64,000 nt of DNA. It comes from Helicostylum pulchrum (Eukaryota; Mucoromycota; Mucoromycetes; Mucorales; Mucoraceae). Positions 51,868 through 64,000 of this stretch are shown here, in pieces. Location: contig JAIXMO010000050.1 of assembly GCA_025677825.1 (NCBI GenBank), positions 124,001 to 188,000 of the forward strand, given 5' to 3'. Made by a program: the position numbers and the translations under genes. Every line of letters starts with the position of its first letter. Position 1 is the first letter of the stretch. The notes under the pieces are model-generated. The model saw only the letters and a list, made by a program, of their open reading frames with translations, was not told the origin of the DNA and searched no databases.

Positions 51868-52666
51868 TTATACGGCATTAGATTTATTTTCTTCCTGTTG
51901 ACGCAAAATTGCTTTATACTTTTCCTGTTCTTCTTTAGGGATAGGAACAAAAAACTTTTGAGTATACTTGTTCATACTAAAAGCAGTGATTCGTTCCTCG
52001 CCACCGCTTAATTCTTTAAACTTGTCGTCACAAATAATAACTCTCTTATCAGTTTCTAACTGTAAATTGTGTAATCTAATATACTCCCACATTTTCTTTA
52101 CAGTTTGTGGACGAGAACACTATCATTAAAGAAAAATTAGATTTGTACTAGCTTAGGAAAAGCTATAAAGTTTTCTTACCAGTTGAGTACGAATAATATC
52201 ACTTAAAGGTGGAAGTATCTTTAATAAAGGCCATTCAATTGGCTTTCTTTCCTTGGTTTCCTTTTTTGCTGTCTTTTTCGTTGTCTTTTTCGTTACTTTA
52301 TTACCAGCAACTTTTTTAATTTCGACTTTCTTTTCTAAAGCCTTGCTTTTTCTTTCTTCTTGGAAATCCAAAAATAGTTGCTCAATGTATAGATTAATCT
52401 CCTTTTTAACGTCGTTGAGCGAAATACCAAGTTGGGATTCAAGAGCACGACGTACAGATTTGGTTGTAATGGTTGCAAGATCAGAGCTTTTTAAAATGTC
52501 TATATGTTTGTTTTTGCATAATTTTTTTTTTCTCTTTAGTACGATATTGTTCTAGCGTGTCACGTATATATTTGCGTAAAAGACTTATTACATAAAAAAG
52601 CTTCACTTCTTTTTAAAAAAAAAACGTACCTTCAATCTTTCCTTTATACTGTCCGCATTGCTCCAT
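51868..52666 (-). CDS. UAF30: DEK_C plus SWIB/MDM2 domain protein (UAF30-like)
   Basis: Three exons (52666-52630, 52499-52180, 52119-51868) give 202 residues. The N-terminal half has a DEK_C-type helical segment (LATITTKSVRRALESQLGIS, DVKKEINLYIEQLFLDFQ). A Lys/Thr-rich basic linker follows (KKTTKKTAKKETK). The C-terminal SWIB domain has WPLLKILPPLSDIIRTQL, then SRPQTVKKMWEYIRLHNLQ and DDKFKELSGGEERITAFSMN. This order is that of UAF30/TRI1-type proteins, which act in rDNA promoter activation (UAF) or chromatin. Which of the two it serves cannot be decided from sequence. The first coding exon has only 37 nt. Confidence 0.9.
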
Positions 52667-52854
52667 GTTTACTTTCTGTTTTATTAACCTGGCAAAGAAA
52701 AAAAAAGATTTTTTCTGCTCTCCTTTTTTAATTTAGTTAATGGACTACAAGCACTATTATTCTTTTCTTGTCCGCCTAACACTATAAAAAGAAAAAATAG
52801 CTTATTTTCTCGCTTGTACTAGATTAACACGTTTTTTTTTTCTTCTTCATCATC

Positions 52855-53891
52855 ATGTCGTTTCAGGCAGATGCATTCGCTTTCCTGTTTCCAGGAAGCG
52901 CCATGACTAATTCTATTCTGGCCACGGCTTATATTTCCATTTTTCCCAATTTACTTTTATATTTTGTTCCACCTGACATCAACACAGGCTCATTAAACGT
53001 ACTTGTCAGTTTTGCAGTTGGTAAAGTAACTTTTATAATTTAAATACCATGGTAACTAATACGGTTTTTTTTTAAAAAAAAAATAAATAAATAATAAAAG
53101 GTGGTTTGCTTGGTGATGTTTTTCTTCATTTACTTCCTCATGCGTTTTTGGGAGAACATGCTGAAGAAAATGCAGTTGTGGTGGTTAATAATCAAAAGAA
53201 TGTGCTTATTGGACTCGGTATCTTTGCAGGACTCTTCTTCTTCTTCTTTATGGATAAGATGATGCGTGTACTTAATGGTGGTAGTGGACATGATCATAGT
53301 CACGATCATAAAAAGAACGATGATGCACCTGATAATAAAAAGACAGAAGGCAGTATTAAATTAAGTGCGTACCTTAATTTATTAGCTGATTTCACTCATA
53401 ATATGACAGATGGTCTTGCTATGGCTGCCTCATTTTATGCCTCTCCCGCTGTTGGCGCTACTACTGCAGTTGCTGTCTTCTTTCATGAAATTCCTCATGA
53501 AGTAGGTGATTATGCTATCTTGATTCAGTCTGGGTTCAGTAAGCAAAAGGCAATGATGGCTCAATTTACTACTGCCATTGGTGCTTTCTTGGGTACTTTT
53601 ATTGGTATCTTGATCGAAGAAAGCTCTTTATCAAATAAGGCTGCAGATGAAAAGGCTGGTATTACTGATGTAGTTGGATTAATGGGCACTGATCTTCGAT
53701 GGGGAGATTTGGTTATTCCTTTTGCCGCTGGTGGGTTTATGTATATTGCCACTGTTGGTGTCATTCCCGAGTTGTTGGAAGTCACTGGTAATATCAAGAA
53801 GGATAGAAAACAAGCTATTATGGAATTTATGGCTATGTTTGTCGGTTTAGGGTTAATGCTCTTTATTGCTTGGAATGATATCCCTGCTTAA
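52855..53891 (+). CDS. ZIP-family zinc transporter (SLC39A7/KE4-like)
   Basis: Two exons (52855-53020 and 53101-53891) give 318 residues. Predicted membrane segments include SILATAYISIFPNLLLYFV, GLGIFAGLFFFFFMDKMM and LVIPFAAGGFMYIATVGVIP. A His-rich loop (GGSGHDHSHDHKK) lies near the middle and probably binds zinc. The signature segments are FTHNMTDGLAMAASFY and, in the next helix, FFHEIPHEVGDYAIL; these hold the HNxxD and HEIPHE motifs of the ZIP metal site. KE4-type ZIPs move zinc from ER/Golgi to cytosol; the HEIPHEVGD form points to this LIV-1-like group. The first exon is short and the acceptor AAAAG|GTGG is not a strong one, but frame and homology require it. Confidence 0.93.
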
Positions 53892-53956
53892 AAAAATAAA
53901 ATATTTCTATTTAAAGCAAAAAAAAAATGAAAAAAAGGAAAAAAAAAAAAAAAACT

Positions 53957-55552
53957 CTAATCATCGTCTTCACTTTCACTTGAACTAGATAATCCTTCTT
54001 CTTCATCATCTTCTTCTATTTTATTTTATTTTAAGAAGTGATTAGTATACGTATAATTTTTTAAAAGTGCATGAAACTTACTGAACAAGGCACGAAGTGA
54101 CATTGGCGCGGAGACACCATTAGAACTAGATGTTGAAGCATTATTATTAGGTCTAGTAGATGGCGTAGGTGTATTAGCCGGTGTAATATCATATGGCGAC
54201 CTTTTATAGTTGGAAGGAGACTGCATACTTGGGTCCATACGTAGCGGAGAGGCAGGAGCAGATGGTCCACTCTTTGATAAGCTCATTGAGATATCCTGAG
54301 CTAAAGATTCAAAATCGTCATCATCACTACTACTGCCGCTTTCACTTTCACTTTCGCCACTGGATGATTCTGTGCTTCCTGATTCAGATCCAGAACTGGA
54401 TTCTTCTGATCCACTAGAGGATGAATATCCTGGTTCGGTTTTAGGTCGTTTATTAGCAGTATTGAAGGGTGTACTAGCAAGTGGCGAGACTATACCGGGA
54501 TGTCTAATTGGTGCAGATGCCATTTTAAATTTACGTTTTTTAACAGCGGAGGGTGATGAGGAGGAGGCAGGTACGGCAGTTGCAGTAGGTGTACCGGGTA
54601 ATGCTAAAGTAAGAGGTATATTAGGTGAAGGTGGAAGTGGCGAACTCATTGGTAAAGCCATAGGTGAAGGTACGTTACTCACTGGTGGTATAGGTGTAGG
54701 TGCTATAATCTCTTCGAATTGATCTGATCCAGAATCATCATCTTCCGTATCTATCGATTCCTCTGGTCGTTGCTGTTGTTGTTGTGGTTGTAGTGGTTGT
54801 GACACATCTTCTTCCTCCTCCTCATCTTCTTCGATATCGCTATCTAAAATTTCATCTAGATCCTTTGAGAGATCAAACTCGTCATCATCCTGTACGGGAG
54901 AAGCAGGTACCACAGTTTCTTGTACGGATTCACTTACAACTGTATTGATAATAGGTGGAGTATGTATGGCGGTGGGAGTATATGAGTTTGCAGGTAATGG
55001 TGAATGAGTCAAATGACCATTTGGTTGTGGTGTTTCTATCTTTTTACGTGTAAGACTGATTTCTGCACTTTGACGTTCAATTGTAATCGTCTAGTCCAAC
55101 ATTATTCGATAATTAGATTTTTTGTTGCTGTGATAGCGATATTAATTACCTTTTTTTCCTCGTTATAAATAAGTATACAATTAAATTCTTCTTCCGTAGA
55201 TACTTCAGCATCATAAATCATATTTTGGCTCTGAAACAGAAAAAAATTAGTTCAATAAAGAAGGGGGGGGGGGATTTTTTGGTTATACATTACATCAATG
55301 TGCTTCATTTCTACTTGGTATCTATCCTTCTTTTTTTCTAATTTAGCTTCATTGCCATACGCACGCAAATCTGTACTATCTTTGTCTTTAATAAAAAAAG
55401 TTAATATAAAGTTTTTTTTTTTTTTTTTTTTTTTCGACCATGCATTTACTTTTTACATTAAAGTATTTAGGTGCTTTCTTCTTTGGTTTTGCATCAAAAG
55501 ACTTTCCCAAGATTACTTTATATTGTCCTGCTTCTAAAAATTCAAACACCAT
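53957..55552 (-). CDS. ELL-associated factor (EAF)-type transcription elongation factor
   Basis: Five exons (55552-55450, 55385-55294, 55230-55150, 55090-54082, 54015-53957) give 447 residues. The N-terminal 100 residues fit the EAF domain: EFLEAGQYKVILGKSF, a YFNVK strand after a short linker, then YQVEMKHIDSQNMIYDAEV and EEEFNCILIYNEEKKTITIE. In human EAF the matching part ends CVLIFDPETGTFTLEKL. The rest is Ser-, Pro- and acid-rich with SSSSGSEESSSGSESGS-like runs, as in EAF transactivation regions. EAF and ELL stimulate RNA polymerase II elongation. The exon 1 donor AAAA|GTAAAT is the one that fits phase; an earlier GT would break it. Confidence 0.78.
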
Positions 55553-56118
55553 TTTCTTAGGGGAGGGGGTTTTCTTTTTGGGGAAAAAAAGAAAAAAAAG
55601 GGTCTTTGATTTTGTTTTTTTACCAAATGTTTTTAATAAAAAGTGATTGGATGATTTTTTAAGACGGTTTTGGGCCTTTGATTTATTTTTGCTTCTTTTA
55701 TCGTACTTTGAGTACGTTATAAGGCATAATTTTTAAATGCATTTTTACAATAAAATACAAAACAGTTTTAATGGTAAACATTCTGTTCAATCAGATTAGT
55801 TACCATAGCTGTCTTTTTATTATTCCCCTGTATTCGATTTTATACTTTTTATATTTTACTGCAAGGAATCATAGCTACTCTACATTTCCATTAAAAACTA
55901 AAAATCCCGGCTTAGACCGTTATTTATGGACATATGCACAATAAAGTATGTCCTCTCTTTCTTTTGCCAAAGTGAACAAATTAAACGTGCGTGACGACCC
56001 TTTCTACAGTGAAGCATACCGTGACGGTTAAAGTGACCATTCTTTCATAAGTTTCGAAAAAACTACCAAAGAAAAAAAAAAGCGTTTTTTTTTTTTTTTT
56101 TGCAACTTAACAACTGAA
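55553..56118. other. divergent promoter region of EAF and MRD1
   Basis: A T-run (about 56086-56101) sits shortly before the MRD1 start. No gene was seen in this 566-base interval. GTGACGG-type elements occur at about 56020. Confidence 0.55.
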
Positions 56119-58802
56119 ATGTAAAGTATTGATCTAAATTAAAAATAAAAAGATCCCAAGTATACTAACATTATTAAATAGGTCTCGTTTGATTGTAAAG
56201 AATTTACCAAAAGAGTTATCCGAGGAAAAGTTTCGTGAGCATTTTGCCAAGAAGGGCGAAGTAACTGATGCCAAACTTATGAAGACAGCGTACGTTTATT
56301 AACCTAAAAAAAAACGACAACAACAATATACGCTAATAGTTATAACTGTTATAAAAATAGGTGGGGAACTTCTCGTAAATTTGGTTTCATTGGTTACAAA
56401 ACTGAAGAAGCAGCCGACGCAGCTATACAATACTTTAACAACACATATATCAACACATCTCGTATCGCAGTTGAAAAGGCAATTGCATATGGATCTGAGA
56501 ATCTGCCTAGAGCTTGGAGTAAATACAGTGAAGGATCTTCTGCTCATGATCGTTTTACTGGTAAAGCCAAGAAATCAGAGTTTGCTGTAGAGGAAACTGA
56601 TGCCTTCCATGATAAACAACGAAAAGAAAGAGAAGCATTTGTTAATGAGTTAAATGCTGATAAGAGTGATCCAAAGTTAAAGGAGTATTTGGATGTTATG
56701 ACTTCAAGAGGAAAGAGTAAGACTTGGGCAAATGACGATTCTGCCGTCGCTGAACAAGAACAAAAGGTCGAAAATATGGAAACCAAAGTAAACTATGTTG
56801 GTGCTGATGATGATCTTTATGATGAGCTTCCTACCAAGAAATCAAACGATAATAAACAAAACCAAGATGTTGAAATGAAGGATTTGGAACAAGAAGAAGA
56901 AGAGGCGAAGGAGGAGAATAAGCCAAGGGAAACTAAGAAGACTGCTACTAAAGAGTCTAATGAAGAATCTACTGAGGAATCCGCCGAACAAGCTGAGAAT
57001 AACGTCGAAATTGTTCACACAAAGAGCGATAACCCCAAGGAACTTATTGAAGATACCGGTCGTTTGTTTGTTCGTAATTTATCTTATGCCTGTACTGAAC
57101 AAGATTTGAGAGAATTGTTTGAACCTTTTGGTACCTTGTCTGAAGTTCATATGCCCATTGCCAGAGATACTAAGAAATCAAAGGGTTATGCATACATTCT
57201 TTATTTATTACCTGAACATGCTCTTAAAGCTTATGAGGCTCTCGACATGCAAACTTTCCAAGGTCGTCTTTTACATATCATCCCCGCCGAAGAAAAACCT
57301 CCTGCTAAAGAAGAAGATATTTTAGGTGTTAATGGTACCAAATTAAGCGCTGTTAAGAAGGATAAAGAGAAGAAGCGCAGAAATCTTGCTGGTAATGATT
57401 TTAATTGGAATTCTCTTTATATGAGTGTAAGTTTTATTTATTTGTATGTGTATAATTTGTGGTACTTATATGTATGTTATGTATATATATATATTTATAG
57501 GCCGATGCCGTCGCGGAATCTATCGCTGATCGTCTTGGTGTCTCCAAATCCGAAGTTTTAAACCCTGACGCAGACAACATGGCAGTTAGATTAGCTTTAG
57601 CTGAAACTCAAATTGTCAATGAGACCAAAGAGTTCTTTGAAAAACATGGTATTGTTTTAGATACATTTGGTAAAAAGGAAAGAAGCGAAACAATTATTTT
57701 GGTAAAGAATATTCCTTTTGGTACGACAGATGAAGATATGAGAGAGCTGTTTGGTAAATATGGTGAACTTGGTAGAGTCTTGGTACCACCTGCCAAAACT
57801 ATTGCTGTCGTAGAGTTCTTGGAACCTAGTGAGGCTAGAAATGCTTTCAAGTCTTTGGCGTACCGTCGTTATAAGGATTCTTTGATTTACCTTGAAAAGG
57901 CACCTAGTGGTTTATTCAAGGATAAATTTGTACGCGATCCTAATGCTAAAAAGGCTGAGGAAAAGAAGAAGCCTGTTAGTGCGATCGAACTTTTAGAGCC
58001 TACTACCAAGTCGGATGATGTTAATTCCGATGATATTGCTACACTCTTTGTTAAGAACTTGAACTTTTCCACAACTCCTGAAGCGCTCAGCAAGACATTT
58101 AAGGGCATTACTGGATATAGATCTTCTCGTATCAATGTTAAACCTGATGCTAAGCATCCTGGTAAGACATTAAGTATGGGTTACGGTTTTGTTGAATTTG
58201 ATAGTAAAACAAATGCTGAAAAGGCATTAAACGCTATGCAGGTATGATATAAACATAAAATACAGGTACATTTCAGAGCTATTATTAAATATAGCATTAG
58301 GGATTCAATTTGGATGGTCATGCTTTAGAATTAAAACTCTCTCATCATAAATCCGACACAAAGACAAAAAAATCAAAGGCACCAGAAACCACTAAATTGG
58401 TTGTACGAAACGTCCCATTTGAAGCCACAGATAAAGATTTACGTGAATTATTTGGGTAAGTTGATTTATGATTTTGTGTGTGTGTAATATTAATCCTTTT
58501 TTTTTAGTACTTACGGTCAACTTAAATCACTTCGTATGCCAAAGAAATTCAATGGTGGACATCGTGGTTTTGCTTTCTTGGATTTCCTTACCAAGCAAGA
58601 AGCAAAGAATGTGTATGAGAATATGAGCAATATTCATTTATACGGTCGTCATCTTGTATTAGAATGGGCACAAGATGATGATAATGTCGATTCACTTAGA
58701 GAAAAGACTGGTAAACATTATGCTAAAGAAGAAAGTATTGGTGGACGCGTGAACAAGAGACAAAAGGTGGATTTGGACGGGGATCAAGATATGCTTGAAT
58801 AG
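56119..58802 (+). CDS. MRD1: multiple RNA-binding domain protein MRD1 (RBM19-like), five RRMs
   Basis: The coding region has six exons (56119-56120, 56182-56289, 56361-57426, 57501-58241, 58301-58455, 58508-58802) and 788 residues. The start codon is split by an intron: AT at 56119-56120, then G at 56182 after a TACTAAC...AATAG acceptor. The protein thus begins [13 protein letters not shown], as MRD1 proteins do. Five RRMs are visible: SRLIVKNLP (residue 2), RLFVRNLSY (about 270), IILVKNIPF (about 456), TLFVKNLNF (about 572) and KLVVRNVPF (about 671). An acidic Lys/Glu-rich linker separates RRM1 and RRM2. MRD1 binds pre-rRNA and is needed for 18S rRNA processing in the small-subunit processome. 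The length (about 800-900 in yeasts) is as expected. Confidence 0.94.
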
Positions 58803-59494
58803 ATGATTTATAATAAAAATATTATTTTAACCTGTAGTACAACATTGCGAGAACTAAAATACCGTTTACATTTTCTTTATATCGTGAAACCATGTCAATG
58901 TTTGGGAATATTCCCTTCATATATTCTGGCCCCCCTCCCCCCTTTTTTTTTTTGGTAGTTATGTTAGTTTCTATGTGAAAACAGTCTAAAGTTACAGCAT
59001 AATGTCTACTCCTCCCCCTTTTACTTTATAAATATGATAATAAGTTGAGGCTTCTTGAATAAAAGAAGAAAGAGCTTGGGTTTGTGCCCTGGTTAGATTT
59101 TAGGTTGTACTACCCACGACTTTTTATAAAGATGGTATTTTACACATTAGAAGGACTTTTTATTCCCGAAGTTTAAAAATCAAACATCCGCCTTTTTCAA
59201 AAAGGTTAGGATACCGATTACTTTTCCCGCTTTGCGTTAAATGTATTTTAAACATAAAAAAAAAAGAAGCGGACAGGTGCAGGCGATCCGTGCAATCACT
59301 CTTTAGGTAACACTCTAAATAAACTTAAAAACTTTCATTTTAGCCGTAATAACCTTGTGCGATCTTATAATCTCCTTTTTCTATTATTTCGCGCTCTTTG
59401 TCCTTCTCTTTCCCCTTTTCAGTTCCTTTTTTCTTTTTCACACTTTTTTTTCTTGCTTCTTTTTTTTTCTTGAAAAAAAGAGTAAAACAATAAA
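58803..59494. other. intergenic between MRD1 and RasGAP genes
   Basis: Short C-rich and T-rich runs at about 58930-58953. A strongly pyrimidine-rich stretch (about 59395-59470) precedes the RasGAP ATG. No gene was recognised. Confidence 0.6.
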
Positions 59495-62400
59495 ATGAGA
59501 ACAAGTGCCAAACTTATTGGAAATCTCGTTCATCGAGTTTCTGTTCAAGTAAGTAGAACATGTCATTTGTGATCGTACCACTTTTTATTTTGTATTTTCT
59601 AACTTATTTAAAGTTGCCTTATAAAAGTGGTCGAAAAATAGAGTCAGTGGAACAAGATCCTATTGTAAAGCAGACAGGTACAATAAAAATAAAATAAAAA
59701 AACTTTTTTTTGTTTCTGTTATCTAAATACCGTTTTTATAGTGGCAGCAATTATTGAGTTGTCAAAATATAGACTGACAATTGTCACAAACACACTGGCT
59801 TGTGTATTAGAAAATGTATCGAAGGTAAAAAAAAGAAGTCTTTTTTTTTTTTTTTTTTGCTTACTATTAGAAAAAGTTTTAACCCTTAAAAAAAGACACA
59901 TCAAATCTTTGAACAAAATGTTCCTGTCGATGTAATGCAATCTAAATTATATGTTCTTCGGTTGTTGTCTGCATGTTTGCAGCATCATTGGCAGCATTGT
60001 CGTGACTTGGAAAAGGAGAAGCACCCTGATACACCAACCAATGAATTAGTGGTCGAATTACCTTCTTTAGATGCAGCGTTAGTTGCATTCGTACTTGTGT
60101 TGATGAGTAGATATATCACCCAGTACCATTTGATAGAGGAATCTACTAATGCGGAACAAACAAATCAAAATTCTTCACCCATTATTGACTTTAGTGATAG
60201 CGAAAATGGATATACTTATGAACAAATCAAGCTCAGTTTAATTACTGATATTTATAAGGCCTCCTCAAAGATTTTGTATTATATCAGTGCGAGTAACTGG
60301 GATGCTTGTTACTCTAAAATTAAGTACGCTGTCATCAGTCTTGATTCTATTAATGGTGGCGCTGAAGATATTCCTCCCGAAATTAGAATGTTGGAATCTA
60401 GTTGTTTAACAAGACAAAGACTTTATACCATTTTCGCAGGTAAAAAAAAACAACAAGTTTTTTTATTTGGTATTTTTAGCTTATTAATAATATATTATAT
60501 AGAACTGAGTCCATATTATCTTCATATGAGACAACAAGGTAAATTATTATTCTCCAAAATGATGCGCAGAGCTGTCTGGAGATGGATCGAAGCTTATCCT
60601 TCACAGTTTGCTGAAGTATGCTCAAGTGATGCACGATTACTTTCTGGATCTGAAGTTCTGTTTGATATGTGTAGTTCAACAGCAGATAACTCGAGAAAGA
60701 AAGCTGTACTTTGGCCTTTACAAACGATTTTATTAGTACTTTCGCCTGAATTTTTAATGCAAGCATTTTTAGATTCACCTCCGACACTTAACCGAAGAAC
60801 CAATTTCCTCAGTCTATTAAAAAAATCATTACAATCGACTCGAAATGTAGATATCGCTGCAGTTTGTTATGTCGACTTGTGTAAAGCAGCTACTTATGTT
60901 CCACCAAATAATGAATCCATCTTGCGATCGATCGCCGCAGATGTAGAAATAGATTTAAAAGAAAAAGTGTGGGATTTTAATAAACCGCCTAGTTCAGAAT
61001 CAACATTGGCAATGCTTGGTTACACTATCGATCAACAAACCCTAACCACCGATTTTATTTTATCACGTATTCGCTTACATCCTGAAGATACCCTTAATAC
61101 TACCATCCCTTCTTGCGTTGAAGAAGGTGTACCCATCTTGTTTAAATTATCTTTTGTCAAGGCCTGCTTAATCATTGCGCAAGAAGAAAATCATTTACCT
61201 TGGAATCCAACTATATCTTCTTTATATTATGGACTCTGTAAACAACTTCGGAAATTATTCTTGTTGACGATTCGATTGGATATGACAAGTACTGCGTGTA
61301 GTAAAAAGAAGGAAACACATAGTGCGCATAATAATCGAGTCGAGTTATTGTTGGATATGCTTCGATTGTTTCGTATTGATTCTAAATTAGCTCTACTGGG
61401 ATCGGATGCCGACCGCGCAGACCAAAATAGTGGGTTTATGGTTGGTTTAACCACGTTATTCCAACATCCTGTACAAACAATTAAGCAATGTGCAGCGGAG
61501 TTATTGATCAAGATGCATCAACCCGAATATATCGTTCATTGGGGTCCTACCGAACTTTTATTACCTAACTTTTGGAAGATTACTTCACCAGTTATCTTTC
61601 ATCTATCAAGACAAATGATGGATAATAAATCCAATGATAATAATTTAAAGGGGTTATTGGACCTGTTAATTAGGTTGTTTAAGACTAGAAATGTTTTTTT
61701 AAAAAGCCATCAGGTAAAGAATATGAATATTTTATAATTATTTATTTCATTATACTTAACAAAAAAAAAATTAGTCCCTTTTAACCCCTGAAAGCTCGAA
61801 TTTGCGGGAAAGACTGCAGGCATCTATCTCACTTGAAGTAGCTTTACTTGTTTCATTGTGTTCAGCCAATAAGGATATTTGCGATGACGCTTCCAAATGT
61901 ATTGGTATGTTATGTAAGGAGGCCAAAATTGTTGATTTGGAAGAAGGCGGAGAGGTCAATATGATTACATTGGCTTGTAACCTTAAAGTCTATGATGAAT
62001 TATCTGCTGAAGATTCTCGATTTATTGGAAGAAAGGCCCAACAAAAGAGAATTAGAAAGTATTTAAGATTGCTTTATCAACATACACCTGGAAATATGGC
62101 AGCATGGGAAGAAGCTTGGAAACGCTGGAAGTATTTGACCTTGTTGATGAGTAGATACACAGATGATTTCCCTGATGATAATTCAATTGAAAGTGTGTCT
62201 ATTACAGGAAGTACAAACGGTAGCTCGACTCCTAGCACATTAGTTGCGTCGACTAATTCAACTGTATTGACAAGTAGTAGTAAGAAATTACCTACGGCTA
62301 CTCGTATCGATAAAAACCGATCTACTACCATCATTAAACCGCAACACAATTTGGATCATTATGAAGAAAAGGCTGTAGAATGGCAAAATTTTACTGGGTT

Positions 62401-64000
62401 CTTGGCAGCATTGGGTGGGTGTTGCTTGGTAGAAATTGATACGATTGGACCTTTAAGTACACCTAAAAGAGTTTCATCAGCCAGTGAGCCTTTATTGATG
62501 GTAGATCGGTTTATTAATGACATGTCAGATATGCTTGTGTCTGAGAACGTTTATATTCGTGAAGGAGTAAAAGATACGTTGGGTAATGATTTATCCCCGG
62601 CATTGTATGTCATCTTATTCCGTCACCTAGAATCTTATATGAACAAGTGTTTTGATTCCAATGGGGATGCCATACGTAGTCCACAAAACAAGTTATTTGT
62701 TGAACAATCAGTTTTGGTATTGCGTTTGATCTTGGACCGATTGGTTGATCCTGGTGATTGCCTGTTAAGTATCGATTTCAGTACACTGATCCATCAATTT
62801 GCCGATTATCTCAACAAACTACCCAATACTTACATTACGTTACGTATCAAGATTAAAATGTGTTTATTGATAGAAGCAGTGATGCAAAAAAGAGAGCATA
62901 TTGTCCTTAGAGATGAAATGAGATTGCGTAATAAGTTATTAGAAATTAGCGTTGAATGGACAAGTGATTTTGCTTTGGTAAGTAACACAATGGTAAAAAA
63001 AAACAGATTCTTTAATCTTTATATATATATAGCAAAGAAAACACGTAGAAACAGGTCAACAAGCTGAAAGACTCCAAAAGGATTTAGATCATGCTTGCCT
63101 TAAATCAGTTGTGAGCTTACTTCAACAACTTCCTCTTCAACCTCCTGAAGCTGTTCGACCAGCAGATATTTTCTCGATCAAGAGCAAATTATTTTTAAAG
63201 TATTTTAACTTTTTCCGAAAATTGTTGGATAGATACAAACAAACGGAAAGAGAAGCAAAGGGTGTTACAAATGGATCTAATGGGTACATGGGACCAAGAG
63301 AATCCTCTTTAAAGTCATTAAATGCACCCGCTAGTGTCTCGGGTGAATCTTACCAGGAATGGGCTCAGATGAAGGAACTCACTATTTTAGCTATGTCTCA
63401 TCTTTTAAGCGCTAACGTCGATGCAGGATTAAAGTATTCGCTGTCGATGGGTTATGATGATGATCAAGAAACGCGTACGGCATTTATGCAAGTATTAACA
63501 AATATCTTGAATCAAGGCACTGAATTTGAAACATTGGGAGAAAGTGTCATGACGGATCGATATGAAAAATTAATTGATGTAACAATTTGTTAAACGGTTT
63601 TATTTTGTTGTTGTTGTGGTTTTTGATTAATTACTTTATTTAGATGATTGTAGATGCCGACATGGAAATTGTCATGTCTTTATGTGAAGTGTGCCCATCA
63701 TCTGATACGACTGGTGTATCCGAAATTTTATTAATTTGCTTCGAGTCTCGTGGAAAAGTGGTACCATTATTGAAAGCAGTTGTACAAAAGGAAATTTCCC
63801 TTACAGGTAAATAGAAAGAAAGGAATTTGTTCTAGAGGAAGGAGCACTAACAAAAAAAACGATTATCGGAAAATAGAACAAGAGGCAACTTTATTTAGAG
63901 GTACAACGATGGCGACACGTATTTTATCGATCTTCGCCAAACTATCCTGCCTTGATTATATTCGTATCACATTACAGCCTGTAATGGAAGTAATTAATGC
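59495..64000 (+). CDS. IRA1: IRA/neurofibromin-type RasGAP, N-terminal part, cut by window end
   Basis: Nine exons are seen so far (59495-59548, 59614-59677, 59742-59824, 59896-60439, 60503-61713, 61775-62977, 63033-63578, 63644-63806, 63877-end), all in phase. The N-terminus reads MRTSAKLIGNLVHRVSVQ and the following helical repeats match neurofibromin/IRA: SPEFLMQAFLDSPPTLNR, DIAAVCYVDLCKAATYVPP, KFFQEVI-like segments and WEEAWKRWKYLTLLMSRYTD. The last exon starts EQEATLFRGTTMATRILS, the opening of the RasGAP domain, so the Arg-finger region lies beyond the window. IRA/NF1 proteins turn off Ras by GTP hydrolysis and thereby limit cAMP/PKA or MAPK signalling in fungi. About 1,315 residues are encoded here; the full protein should be 2,500 or more. 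Confidence 0.9.

Overview
This window looks like nuclear chromosomal DNA of an early-diverging fungus, most likely a mucoralean (Mucoromycota). It is AT-rich. Genes carry short introns with GT-AG ends (occasionally GC-AG) and TACTAAC-like branch sites. The repertoire is fungal: a glutamine-rich MED15, a Zn2Cys6 regulator, EDC3, an EAF-type elongation factor and an IRA/NF1-type RasGAP. The mobile relics (Fanzor-like and Tc1/mariner-like) also fit. The species assignment is inference; no rRNA, tRNA or CRISPR array was seen.

Layout. 0-9.6 kb: cytochrome b5, a long gene-poor stretch, a small secreted double-psi beta-barrel protein and the Mediator subunit MED15 with a run of 50 glutamines. 9.7-14 kb: relics, namely an unidentified gene broken by two in-frame stops, a Tc1/mariner transposase N-terminus and further exon-like scraps. 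14-22.2 kb: MCM3 (MCB/SCB-like boxes upstream), a RhoGAP protein with a probable F-BAR region, and an orphan protein. 22.6-25.1 kb: a decayed Fanzor (eukaryotic TnpB-like) gene. 25.4-34.9 kb: a protein joining two cyclic-nucleotide-binding domains to an F-box/LRR region, an orphan, VPS18 and EDC3. 35.6-44.2 kb: a tandem array of four Cid1-type nucleotidyltransferase relatives. 44.5-64 kb: a Zn2Cys6 transcription factor, mitochondrial ribosomal protein uL3m, a cyclase-family enzyme, a DEK_C/SWIB protein, a ZIP transporter, an EAF-type factor, MRD1 and the 5' part of an IRA/NF1 RasGAP cut by the window end.

The most unusual region is the nucleotidyltransferase array. Copy 1 keeps the catalytic motifs but has one in-frame TGA. 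Copies 2-4 share an extra N-terminal region and the same intron plan, including an exon of exactly 113 nt in all four genes, yet none retains the three catalytic aspartates. All three also carry frameshifts, in-frame stops or damaged splice sites. This suggests a pseudoenzyme lineage that expanded in tandem and then decayed. All four share a Cys/His-containing insertion in the central domain.

The remaining genes are mostly unrelated housekeeping genes, as expected in a eukaryotic chromosome. They cover transcription (MED15, EAF, SWIB, Zn2Cys6), replication (MCM3), rRNA processing (MRD1), mRNA decay (EDC3), vacuolar trafficking (VPS18), small-GTPase control (RhoGAP, RasGAP) and mitochondrial translation (uL3m). 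Exon coordinates were worked out by hand from splice signals and reading-frame phase.
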